A stretch of 64,000 bases of DNA, from the NCBI GenBank assembly GCA_015680685.1, contig MNCI01016234.1, positions 124,373 through 188,372 on the forward strand. The letters run 5' to 3'. Positions 1-10,460 of this stretch are shown piece by piece. Position 1 is the stretch's first letter. Each line of letters starts with the position of its first letter. The notes below the pieces were generated by a model. That model was not told where the DNA came from. It ran no database searches and worked only from the letters and a program-made list of their open reading frames with translations. A program made the position numbers and the translations under genes. The stretch is from Gnetum montanum (Eukaryota > Streptophyta > Gnetopsida > Gnetales > Gnetaceae).

Positions 1-831
1 GACACTTTAAGTGTGATTACACAAGGGCATAATAGGTTGAAACCTGCTTTGGGGAGGACCCACTTGTGTAATTTTGTTGTAATCTTCATTAATTCTCTAG
101 CTAGAACACACAATCTCTTACCCTCAGCTTAATTTTTCAATTAATTTTCTTTCCCTTATTACCATCACATAGCCTTTTTCTCTATCATCCGAGGTCCTTA
201 TTGCTACACAACACACCATCATAATTTTTGTGCCTTCAGAACTGGTTAAATTACCCTGGAACCCTTTAGTCCATATGTCCTTAGTTTACATTGTTTAATT
301 TCAACAGAAATATTAAAAATTCGGTACATTCTCTAAGTGCCCTAACTTCAACAAAAATATATATACATAACCCCCCTGTGCTAATCAACGTCATTTGCAA
401 CTATTCACGTAGGGGAAGTTTTTCAAATTTCTCTCTATGACTTGCAATTGCGTGTCCCTTGCTTTAATATCCATAACTCGCTCGCTGGTACTCCGATTTT
501 CATTACGTTTGAACCTACTTGACCCAGGAGTGTCCGCTTAGTCAAGGGGGAGGGGGCACATGCCGAATAGTGCATAAATTTTTTGAAATTCATTATCACC
601 CAAAGGACATCTTTACGGGTAATTAGTTCTAAAATTACAAGTAGAATGTGTCAAACACAATTTCATCTCCTTAGCTATACTAGAAAATTAAATATGGAAA
701 CCACCTAAGCAAAGAGGACTCAACATTATAATATTTCAAGGACATGTTCTTCCAATAATTAACATCACATGGAAATAAAGTAAATCTATTAAGGTAACCA
801 GTAAGGTATAACTTGACTTTGGTAACAACCT

Positions 832-860
832 TACTAACGATTGATCCCGTGTGATTGCAG
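832..860 (+). promoter_or_regulatory. Candidate branch point and 3' splice acceptor before the 3' reading frame
   Basis: TACTAAC at 832-838 is a perfect branch-point consensus. The acceptor TGATTGCAG ends at 860, about 23 bases later, and ATG follows at once at 861. The same layout occurs on the minus strand at 40184-40213. Splicing is inferred from position and motif only. Confidence 0.5.
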
Positions 861-1470
861 ATGGTCCTGAAATGTGGACAACAGGAAGGTCCTGCTCAAG
901 GTGTGATTGAATGATCTCAGAGAGGTGGAAGACAAGATCCTATCGGACAACATGTAGAATAGGAGGACCAATCATTCAGTGTTCATCAAGAAGATCCTCC
1001 TATCGTACGGTCCAGGTAGGTAGAAGCAGGAGATACCCTCTTTGAAAGCAGTGCCTGGTACTTAGGGAAACGTACCAATTTTGGCACAACAAAGAAGAAG
1101 GAACCATAGTTAACAATTGTGGTGTGACTATTGATTTCTCTATTCAAGCCATTCTCGAAGTATTAAACCTTTCGGATACAGGGCCAAAGGTTTCTCAGAA
1201 CCAGCTGGACACTTTCAGAACTGAGAAACTTAATAAACTATTGACAGAGAATAAAAAGGTGGTAGAAGAAAAAGAGAAGGCTATTTAGGTTGCCTCTATG
1301 GCACAAGTGCAAACTTACATGCATGCCAAGGTACTCAAGGCCTTACAAGAAGAGGAACTCCAGGCTGTACTTCAATGCTATCAAATCCTAGACCTGGAGC
1401 ACAAGAAAAGGGAAAGATACCTATGGAGGAGTCATCGCCACCAGGAACTACATGAGTTCCAAATTTTTGT
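861..1470 (+). pseudogene. Decayed 3' reading frame of the Athila-type element
   Basis: This frame begins at the ATG after the candidate splice acceptor and starts with residues resembling MVLKCGQQEGPAQG. It is recognisably related to the frame at 39747-40183 on the minus strand, which starts MAPKRGQQGGPSQG. In-frame stops and shifts break it within the first 20 codons. Its end region (about 1290-1470) again matches the end of the minus-strand copy. It lies between pol or gag and the 3' LTR, where an env-like gene sits in classical Athila elements. I see no membrane segment or signal peptide and cannot assign a function. It is not coding in this copy. Confidence 0.5.
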
Positions 1471-1779
1471 AAATATTCTGTGTGTTGTGTCTTTGTTTTA
1501 TTTTCTTCCCACACTGCGGCATCATCCCATTTTTTCCATCTAATAATCCCATACCTATCCACTGTGTAATCAATGTAGCTTGTTCTCACTTTAACTCGAG
1601 GACGAGTTTTCATTTAGTCGTGGGGGTATGATGAGACATGAATTGCTCATAGTGTTGGCGGTCTCCTTAAGGCACCCACGATAAGGCACCCACATTGTAT
1701 CATGGGTCACGATGTATCATGGGCTGCGATATTGCGTATGCGATATTGCGTACGCGATATCGCAGTCAACCGCAATTTC

Positions 1780-1787
1780 TATAAATA
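1780..1787 (+). promoter_or_regulatory. LTR TATA box
   Basis: TATAAATA is followed by AGAGG, and the same core is at the matching place in the LTR at 12473. It would drive transcription toward U5. The gatatt/gatatc cluster lies just upstream. Confidence 0.6.
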
Positions 1788-2183
1788 AGAGGCGGCTCTC
1801 CCTCATTTTGATCCCAATTTTAGTGTAGCGAAGCTCTGGCAGTTTGATCCCCCCAGAGTTAGAATTTTCTCATGTCTGCCCGCAGTGTGGTGAATGTGAT
1901 TGTACGGTGTCTTTATTCGAGTGTGTCGTACTTGGACACGCACATGACCGGCAATAAAGATCGATATTACTTCATCATTGCAGCATTCACTTAGTTTATT
2001 TATTGTTATTTATTTCATGTTATTTATTACTTTCATAGAACGGTGTGAGTACGACTTAGCTACAAGCATCTATGAGTGTGTATGGCTAGTTAAGGAATCG
2101 GTTGCTCATCGTGAGTAGTTTCTCACCCTTAAACTCCTAGAAGCGGAATGAGTACGACTTGATTACGAGCATTTAAGTGTGAC

Positions 2184-2310
2184 TGCTTGGTAGCCCAGTG
2201 GTGTAGCTAGGGGGATCTACACTTGGTAACCCAGTGGCGTATTTGGGGTCTGCGCTTGGTAATCCCAGTGGCGTACCTAGGCCTATGCTGGGTAGTCCTA
2301 GTGGTAGTCG
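2184..2310 (+). repeat. Short tandem subrepeat inside the LTR
   Basis: Four degenerate units start near 2184, 2222, 2254 and 2288, each built on CTTGGTAacCCAGTGGCGTA, with a period of 32-38 bases. Only one or two units are visible in the LTR at 12473 (near 12938 and 12963). On the opposite strand the unit reads as a GLPS-rich frame, which is an artefact of the repeat. Confidence 0.7.
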
Positions 2311-2652
2311 TGCACGAAGTCCAAGATGTATACGGTTGATCAAGGAATCGGTTGCTTGTCGCACTTAGGCTACATTAGATTTTCTTACCCTTTTCCTCTT
2401 AGCTTAGATTTAGTTAAATATTATTTTCCATTGGCATCAGCAGTAGCATTAGAATTAGAACACATCATACACCTCATCTAGACTAAACCATACATGACAT
2501 ATGCAAAAGTAGTCTAGATGGGAAGACAACGAACTACGACCTAAGGCTAACTATTTAGATGCCACAACTAGTCCATCTACGGAGTTCGACCGGATCGCAC
2601 GTGCGACGCTCGTTTCGTATGGTTGAGTGTAGGGGTACCTCGCCACTCATCA

Positions 2653-3565
2653 TTTACCCAACAACATATGAACTCATTCTACTACCTACGTAGTTCCTAC
2701 ATCTTCTTCATGAATTCTATATCCTTCATCTACACCTCTAGGATTTTACGCACTAGGAAATATAAATGCACATGATGGATCTCTAGAGATGAGCATGCAC
2801 ATGATATATCTACTTCTAATCTTTTATGCCAAGTTTTTTGGTTATGTAGTATAATTGAAACTAGTTGATATTACTTTGGGCAAAAGAGGTCACCCTAATT
2901 GAGTATATTTTGACCCCTAGTATGTGTATTTGGGTTCTTGAAGATGCATACACCACCTACTATTTACTATTGGTGAACATTGCTATCACACATATTCACT
3001 ATTACATGATGCTTTAGTTAGTGTTACTATATTTTCTTCACTAATGATCCCCACAGTATCACATGCACTTATACATTGTATACTTTTTATTTGGTTAGCC
3101 ATATCCTAGTTAGAAATGTAGTCCATTCCTAGACATGCATAGTCATGCAATAGTTGGCACTAGCATGGGGGTGCTTACTCAAAGTGTCACTATTCATTCC
3201 AAAACTACTTCATTCCAAATTATGACATATGCTCCCTATTATTCACTCATAGAAAAACTTGGTCAACCCTCATTATGTTGCTTATGTGATTAAGTTCATT
3301 AACCCTGACATTGCATAATACAAAAGTACAAATGAAACCTCAGGATCATCTCATTTACACTTGATAGTAGGCCTTATGACATGAAAGACTACTCCATTTA
3401 GTAATTTCTGTCTTCTAGCTTGAATCAACATAATAAAAAGAACTATATTATATATGTGAAAAATGAATTCCCCTAGTTTCATCTTTGCTTTCTTCATACT
3501 ATGCCATCTTGTCATGTCATCTTCTCTCTTGTTTAGATAGCTTAACTGATGCTAATTATTCCAAA
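2653..3565. other. No gene seen between two elements
   Basis: AT-rich sequence with many stops in all frames. No domain, LTR end or primer site is recognised. It may be pre-insertion sequence or the lost U3 of the next LTR. Confidence 0.5.
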
Positions 3566-3826
3566 TGAATAAAATAGAAGTGGCTTCATTGTTTTAGCTT
3601 AGTAGGTTATCCAAACTCTAGCCTTTTCTTCCTCTCAGAGTTAGAATTATTTCTGCGTGCTCGTAGTAGGATTCATAATGTGAACAGATCTTTATTTGAG
3701 CATTGTGTACCTGAGCACACCTTATGTACAGCAATAAAGATGAACTTTTTGATAAACCTTGCAACATTTAGAATATATTAATTAATGTTATTTTCAATTA
3801 TTTAATGCTTTCCTTAGTTAACTAAT

Positions 3827-3862
<36 letters not shown>

Positions 3863-4303
3863 TACAACTCTCCTAAGTAAGCACACTTAGTACGATCACT
3901 TCGAGCATGCATGTAACACCATAAAAGCCATAAATGATTAGCATGGTAATCCCAATAGTGTTGCACTAGTTTAGGATGTGTATAGCAAGTAAGAACGGAT
4001 ACTAGTGTTAGGATTAATTAAATCCTAGTTAATAAATAGTTAAATCAATTTAGTTACTTAGCTATCTCTCTCCTCCCTTATTAGTAGCAGGACATAAAAA
4101 CATAAAAGCCATAAAAATCATATGCCTTAAGTTTACTTAACCATACAATCATGACATACAAGTAATCTTGGGAAGACAATGATTAACCAACCCATTCTTG
4201 TTCCATCAAGGTGCATAAGCACTTAGTCGTTGGAATTTGACTAGATTATGCATGTACGCTTGTATTCGTATGGTTGAGCGTAGGGATACCTCGTCATTCA
4301 TCA
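3566..4303 (+). repeat. 5' LTR of the Athila-type element (5' end uncertain)
   Basis: From about 3640 it aligns with the 3' LTR at 12473-13324: the GAGTTAGAATTATTTC block, TTTATTTGAGCATTGT, GCAATAAAGA, a TC microsatellite, and the CTTAATTAA and GTACGATCACTT blocks. It ends TTCATCA at 4303. The U3 part matching 12473-12585, with its GATAT motifs, is not recognisable, so the promoter end is lost or replaced. Confidence 0.75.
3830..3858 (+). repeat. (TC)n microsatellite within the 5' LTR
   Basis: About 14 TC units. The 3' LTR has a shorter TC run at the same place (12854-12877), so it predates insertion and its length has since diverged. Confidence 0.85.
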
Positions 4304-4304
4304 T

Positions 4305-4322
4305 TGGCAATGTTGCTAGGGA
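4305..4322 (+). promoter_or_regulatory. Primer binding site, tRNA-Asp type
   Basis: TGGCAATGTTGCTAGGGA starts one base after the LTR. It matches the complement of the plant tRNA-Asp 3' end (TGGCGCCGTTGCCGGGGA) at 13 of 18 positions, and most differences are transitions. Athila-group elements are known to use this primer. A better-preserved version on the minus strand lies at 43683-43700. Confidence 0.7.
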
Positions 4323-4546
4323 CTTTATTGTTTGTGCACTAACTAGAACATAGGAAATCTTTCACATCATTGGAACAAACCCTTAGAGTTGGTTAAAGAA
4401 AAATAATAAATAAGAATAGATTGCACACTAAATAGACAATCATGTATCCTTCTTCATATGAAAATGTTTCGCTACCTAGTTCTGATACAGGGAATAATTG
4501 GAGGCATAGTACACATGATAATCTATCAATCCCTTAATAGTTTCAT

Positions 4547-6359
4547 GTGGTATATGTTCATCCTGATGACTATGTACCAAACTTTACATTTATTCTCCAC
4601 CAGGATGAACAATTGCGTCGGCAAGACTTAGAAGGTAACATAGTGTTACCTCTTGATCACTCTGTCCTGAGCATGCTCCTTCATGACCTCACACAAATTG
4701 GCATGCAGCACTTACAGGTAGAGTACATTGGGCATGATCATGACTCAAGAGAGTATCAACCCACAAAGGCACAATGTCAAAGGAATTTGCAACAAGAGAG
4801 ATGTCATGAATCCATGAAGGGAAAGTTGTTGCAAAATGTCCCACATGTCCTAAGAAAAAATGAGGGTGGTGAACCTACCTTAGGTAGTTTCCCACATAAT
4901 GATGTTTGTCCCATGGTCAAGGGGTTGTGTATCAGAATCTTTACTCAACTATCCATAACCTAGATTTTGGTATCGACAGACATAAAGGGTTTGAGAAAAG
5001 AACACGAACACATGACAAAGATGGACATGCTGATTGTAATCACAATCGAGGCTACAACCACTAAAGAGAAGGAAGCAGGCATCGACATAGTGATAGTCCT
5101 TCTTCTTCATCTTTATCATCTCCTTCACCCTGTCCATCAGGATCTGGACGTAGTCATAAGGAAAAAGACCATGAGGATAAGGGTAAGCGAAATGAGATTC
5201 ATAGACAAAATAGTTGAGAAAGGGGATGAGGGCACTCTAGAGAAACACACCATGAAAGAAGGGAGAGTAGGCAACAAAATAGGCATCATAGACGCCATAG
5301 ATGAGATGATCATGATGAACCCCTACTTGCTACTTGAAGAATGATAGACATAATTGAGGTTGTCAAAATCGAAACAAGGCACCAAAAAGATAGTAGGATC
5401 AAGAGATTAGACATGAACAACATCCCACAATTTGAAGGGGGGCACAACGATGATCGTCAAAATCATCTACAAGTATTTCATGATACATGTGCCTTACAAA
5501 ACATAGAAAGCAAATGGAAAAAACTTAAGTTGTTCCCATGGATGCTAATCAAAGAAGTGGAAAGCTAGTATCGGTCCTTAGAACTAGAATCCATTCGTAA
5601 GTGGAGTACCATGTTAGAGTTTTTCAAAAATAACTACCAAACATATTCTCGAGTGTCCAACCTATGAAAGAAAATTCAAGGCTGGAAACAAGGAGGACAT
5701 GAACCCTTGAATGCTACCATCGGCTGATATTATGCACTATTACATCATTGTCCTAGCCATGGTTATTTGCAGAGGGATCAACTACACCATCTCGTAGATG
5801 GGCTTAGGCATGAAACATGAAGAACCCTTGGGAAATATGCCCCCAAGGGAGGCTATTTGAGCTTAGGATCCATCAAGTTCAAATATTATTAGAGCAAGTT
5901 GCTAAAGAAGAAGGTGAGCTAAGAAAAAGAGAGAGTGCAAAGGAATATAACTGAGATCCTTCCCTCCAAAAGAGGGGAGTAAGATTCTATGAGGATGAAG
6001 AAGAGTCACCACTCGAAGAGATGGTGAATAAGAAAACTTTGCCTATCCAAAAATTAGCATCAGAAGTATCAACAAAGGTAGATCAAATTTTGGATTCCCT
6101 AGATGATATATTCCAAATCATTCTTAAAATAGTAGAGGAGTCTAGAGAGCAAGGTAGTGATCATGAAAAAAGAAAAAAGAGACAAACTGAACATGCATGT
6201 AATAAGGGTAAGGACAAAGTTGCCATCATCGAAGAGATTGTGGATTCGGATACAAACAATCATAGTGGATGCGAGATATGCCAATATGACCATCCTAAGG
6301 GATGTTTCCCTATAATCTCACATTTGCAGGAGTCTAGGGTGTATGCACTGAACCCATGA
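4547..6359 (+). pseudogene. gag: Athila-type gag, broken
   Basis: Structural capsid and nucleocapsid protein. The N-terminal frame (4547-4960) and a basic Arg/Lys-rich stretch (4967-5340) lead into the Gag core at about 5415-5670. There HLQVFHDTCALQ, KLKLFPW and FFKNNYQTYSR fit the retrotransposon gag domain. A CEICQYDHPKGC motif near 6268 is the short zinc-knuckle-like motif of Athila gag; the matching motif in the minus-strand element is CNICLYDHRKGQC. Stops after 4960, 5344 and 5568, plus frame changes, break it into at least four pieces. It cannot make a full Gag. Confidence 0.75.
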
Positions 6360-6959
6360 TTAAATAAAAGACAAAAACCTTGATGGTTACCTTATGCTTA
6401 AGGTAACTCAAGACAATTCCACCAACCCTTAATGTATTATCCAAGTGGAACTCCGTCACAACTAATTGAGTAGTATCAATAATGGGAATACCCACAATCA
6501 TGGGGAATGCCACGACCAAGGTAATAGTATCCTTACCAGCAACTTGACCCATATGAATATTACATGTAGCAACCAATATTTCGACGTGACTCTACTGGTC
6601 ATGTCACTCCTCAACCTCATTACCAAGCCCATGAGTATTATAGGACTCCTTCTCCTAGAGGAAATGTTTTTCAATCATATCATTCTTCTCTTCTAACTGC
6701 ACCTCTTCCATCCTTACTCTAGCCATGCAGGGTGAAATACCTACCTAGCCACAACAACATAATGCCACAAGGGTTGTGAAGTCTTAATCTACTATTGGTT
6801 TTGACAACTGCATGAAGAAAAGACCTTTCTTTAGAACCAACAATCCAACTAAGCCCTTGAAACCACAAGCAGCTAATTCTTCAATCACCTTACTACCACT
6901 TGAAGCTTTGGAGATCTCTTCAAGGCAAACGCCACACCCAATGCATATGGTCATGTTAA

Positions 6960-7400
6960 CTCATGCCGTCACTGATTGGATAAAAGCTGTGCATATTCCT
7001 AGGAAATGTACAAAGCTTAGAACCTACCTCCCCTCAAAAATAGTAATATTCATTTAAAGTTGGCCGACTAGTCCATCAATGTCCCATTGGGACTAGTGGA
7101 GGACATTGTCACCACTATTTGTGGGTGGTTGTATCTAGCTGACTTTCTAGTGATTCAAGTGAACAACAGTAAGGGGGACTTCCCAATCATAATGGGAAGA
7201 GCATGGCTAAGAATAGTTGACAGATGCCTAGGAATCCATGATCTTTCTCTGGAAATATCAAAGGAAAATACATTCATAAAGATCGAGAAGAAAAAAGTTC
7301 CATGCATCGCATATAGTAACCCAGTGTGTAATTGCATGCAAAATTCATTATTCGTGCAATGTCTAACATTTCCTGCATGCAATCAATGTGCATAAGTGAT
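6960..7400 (+). pseudogene. Aspartic protease remnant
   Basis: The C-terminal half of a retropepsin is readable at 7087-7300: VEDIVTTICGWLYLADFLVI followed by FPIIMGRAWLR, which corresponds to the family's ILGRPFL flap-to-helix region. The catalytic D-S/T-G motif should lie near 6990-7060 but is not recognisable. A close relative is on the minus strand at 23717-23914. Inactive. Confidence 0.6.
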
Positions 7401-7603
7401 TGATATACAAAGATGCCTATATGTAAGGAACCACAAGATAGGAAGGCATCTAGTGGCTAACAATTGATCAAGAGAGTAGTTCAACTATATGCATGAAATC
7501 AACTAAGGGTTTGACTTACATTTATATCGATAGCATAGACATATTAGAGCAAGTCAATCACCAACTTTCAAGTCTTAACATTGAAAATATCAACTAGGGG
7601 AAG

Positions 7604-8697
7604 TTGAAAATCCTTGATAAGTTTAAGAAAGAGCCCCTTGAGCTAAAACCATTTCCTGTTGGTATGCAATACATGTTTCTTAAATATGGAAAACTGGTAA
7701 TTATTAACGCTAAGTTTTCTCTACCACAAAAAGAGAGATTGCTGAAGGTAATAAAAAAATGGTCGAAATCCTTCACCTGGTCATATCTCGAATTAACTAG
7801 AATAGATCTTAGGATATGCCAACATAGAATTTACACTAACCCCTCCATGAAGCCTTGAAGACAACCATAGAGGTGATTCAACCCAAAGTTGAAGCAAGTA
7901 GTTAAGGAAGAAATTGAATAGCTTTTAAAAGTTAGGTTCATATACCCCATTGCTGATAGTGAATGGGTTAGCCCCTTATTTATAGTGCCCAAAAAGAGAG
8001 GCAAATGAAGGGTGTGCATAGATTTTAGGCTATTAACCATGATAACATTCAAGGACCACATTCCATTGCCATTCGTAGACCAAGTATTAGACACCATTGC
8101 AGGGCATCGCTACTATAGTTTTCTAGATGGGTACAATGGGTACAACCAAATACAAATAGCAGCAAAAGACCAAGCTAAGACTATGTTCACTAGTCCTTGG
8201 GGAACATTCACATACAAAAAAATTTCATTTGGCTTGTGCAAACAACTACAACATTTCAATGATTAGTTCTAAGAATATTCTAGTAGAAAATAGGAAATGG
8301 TGTGGAGGTCTTCATGGATGACTTCTCTACCTATGGAGCAAACTTTGATCAAGCCTTGGACTAGTTAGAGAAAGTATTAAAATAATGTGTAGAAATTAAT
8401 TTAAGGTTCAACTAGCAAAAAAGCCATTTAATGGTCCAAGAAGGCATAGTATTAGGGCCTAAGATCTCACAAATAGGGATAGAGGTAGACCCTAAAAAGA
8501 TCAAAGTCATCCAAGGAATTACCCATCAACTAGAAACTGTAAAAGATATCCAGTCATTCCTTGGACACATTGGCTACTACAAACACTTTATTGAGAACTT
8601 TTCAAAGGTTGCAAAACCATTGGTTGAATTAACAAAAAAGAGTGTACCTTTCAAATGGACCCGGGAATGTGAACTTTCTTTCCAAACTTTAAAATAG
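7604..8697 (+). pseudogene. pol: Reverse transcriptase, broken
   Basis: RNA-dependent DNA polymerase. It follows the N-terminal connection region (7604-7858). RT motifs include IYPIADSEWVSPLFIVPKK (7940-7995), VCIDFR (8011), PLPFVDQVLDTIAGH (8065) and GYNGYNQIQIA (8130-8160). The active site reads FMDD at about 8311-8322, the Athila-type version of YVDD. The thumb region ends with IQSFLGHIGYYKHFIENF (8548-8600). Stops at about 7856, 8007, 8264, 8275, 8361 and later, plus shifts, destroy the frame. Confidence 0.85.
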
Positions 8698-8699
8698 AA

Positions 8700-9115
8700 G
8701 CTAGGAGAAACACCTATTCTACAAGCTCCTGAATGGTCTAGGCCATTCCACATAATGACGGATGCATCTAGCTTTGTCTTAGGAGCTATACTTACATATT
8801 TAGATGACCGAAAATGTCCTTATTACATCCACTGTGCAAATAGAAGTATCGTTGGTGGACAACTTAACTACACTACAACAAATAAAGAATTAATGGCTAT
8901 AGTGTTTTCATTAGAAAAGTTTAGGCACTATGTTTTGGGCTATAAGGCATTCATACGCACAAATCATAGTGCAATAAGGTTCCTAATGAATAAGCCAATG
9001 ATAAGCCCTTGCATCATACGATGGCTTGTAATCTTACAATAGTTCGATCTTATGATGATTGATCATAAAGGCATCGAGAACATAGTTGTTGATCATTTAT
9101 CTCAGTTGTGATGGG
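8700..9115 (+). pseudogene. pol: RNase H domain of the Athila-type pol
   Basis: Degrades the RNA strand of the RNA-DNA hybrid in replication. HIMTDASS holds the first catalytic Asp and TTNKELMAIVFSLEKFRHY the Glu. The usual TDHSA motif is TNHSA here, so an Asp is replaced by Asn. A stop at about 9040 cuts the frame, which continues toward VDHLSQ-like residues near 9090. It is joined to the RT in the normal order. Confidence 0.8.
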
Positions 9116-9289
9116 ACAACAAAGAGGATGAGTATCCAATTTCTAATTATTTCCTAGATGAAGTCATCTTTGTAGGTGTAGTGAATGATCAATTAACCAT
9201 GGAGAAAAATTGGTATAGTAGTATTCTCACCTATCTCCTTACACAACAAAAACCACAAGGGTATGATGCTAAAAAGAAACAACATTTTC

Positions 9290-10460
9290 TTCACTGAGCC
9301 AAGTATTTTATGGAAATCAATGGGAAACTTTACAAAGTATGTCCTGATGACTTAGTTCGATGGTGTGTTCCTAATGTAGATCAACTAAGAGTTCTCTAAG
9401 ATGTTATGAGGGTCCTTATGGGAGTCATTATGCTAGGAGACAAACATCCATTAAGATCCTACTTGCAGGATATTATTGGCCTACATTGTTTTGAGATAGC
9501 CATCATTTCATCCAATCTTGTGAGTGTTGTCAACATGATGGGGGGTTGACTGCTAGAATGGAGGGTTTAAAACAATGAATCCAACCTTTAGAACCCTTTG
9601 ACATTTGGGGCATTAATTTCATGGGGTCAATTACACCAATGTCCAATGGAAAAGCTTATATTATTGTTGCTGTTAATTATCTTACAAAATGGGCAAAAGT
9701 AACTACTATTAAGGATTGTACATCATCTACAACTACACAATTTATTCAACGACAAATCATAAAAAATTTTGGTGTGCCTCGTGCACTTATTTTAGACAAT
9801 GGTACACACTTCACAAGTGTGACTTTTCAAAAATTAATGCAATGCTTAGGGGTTGAATACAAACTGACAACACCATACCACCCGTAAGTGAACAGTCAAG
9901 CCAAAGTTGCCAACAGGGAGATTATGAAGATATTGACAAGAGCTATTAGCAAGTTTAGATGAGATTGTTGCACTAAACTAAATGATGCTCTTTAGGCATA
10001 TTGGTCCACATGAAAACTCCCTATAGGCTACTCTCCCTATGAGGTAGTGTATAGTAAATTACCAATTCCTCCCATTCAAACTGAGCTCTGTACACTATCC
10101 ATGGCATGTGACCTCAACCTTGACCTCGATCTAGCACAAAAAAGATGATTGATGATCATTAACCTGCTAGATGAGAACCGATTGGCTATCTTGTCATCTA
10201 ACGAATTGCACAATGCCTTCAATAAACAATGTCATGAGCTAAGGATTAGGAAAGTTAAATATCAACTAGGAGATAAGGTTCTCTACTAGAATCCCACACA
10301 TGTGCCACAACGTACCAAATTTCAAATGCTATGGGAAGGACCTTATGTCATTCATGTAAATTTTTCTTTAGAGGCCATGATGATATACAAACCTGAGAGC
10401 CTGAATAAGAAACTATTGGTCAACATCCAACAACCAAACCTTTCCTTGAGCTTAGGACAG
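9290..10460 (+). pseudogene. pol: Integrase, catalytically dead
   Basis: Inserts the element's cDNA. The zinc-binding N-terminus is barely readable (9420-9540). The core begins at about 9595. In the usual GIDFMGP motif the catalytic Asp is Asn (GINFMGS). The second Asp survives in LDNGTHF, and the third catalytic position in QAEVSNREI is Lys (QAKVANREI). A stop follows TTPYHP at 9886. A C-terminal stretch (10302-10440) fits the family's WSGPF...IYDPES region. Two of three DDE residues are lost. Confidence 0.8.

Larger units (their letters stand above)
1..1628 (+). mobile_element. 3' internal region of an Athila-type Ty3/gypsy element, cut by the window edge
   Basis: This stretch precedes a 3' LTR and ends in a purine tract (GTGGGGGTA, 1620-1628) directly before the LTR start. 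That is the polypurine-tract position for plus-strand priming. The first 85 bases are clearly similar to the reverse complement of 40480-40563, inside the complete gag-only element at 38732-44520. The two are therefore relatives with the same internal 3' organisation. No RT or integrase sequence is seen here, and bases 1-830 look non-coding. Gag and any pol would lie before base 1, so it cannot be said whether this copy had pol. Confidence 0.75.
1629..2652 (+). repeat. 3' LTR of an Athila-type element (1024 bp)
   Basis: The LTR starts TGATGAG right after the purine tract and ends ACTCATCA, giving TG...CA ends with the short inverted repeat TGATGA/TCATCA. U3 carries three GATAT-type motifs in about 40 bases (1730-1765), then TATAAATA at 1780-1787. 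R/U5 shares stretches with the LTRs at 3566-4303 and 12473-13324, such as the block around GAGTTAGAATT and the CAATAAAGAT poly(A)-signal region near 1952. The 3' end (CGTATGGTTGAGTGTAGGG...) is shared by all Athila-type LTRs in the window. No PBS follows 2652, which supports a 3' LTR. Confidence 0.85.

Noticed and set aside
2173-2364. GLPS-rich minus-strand frame
   Set aside because: It is the complement of a tandem subrepeat inside an LTR.
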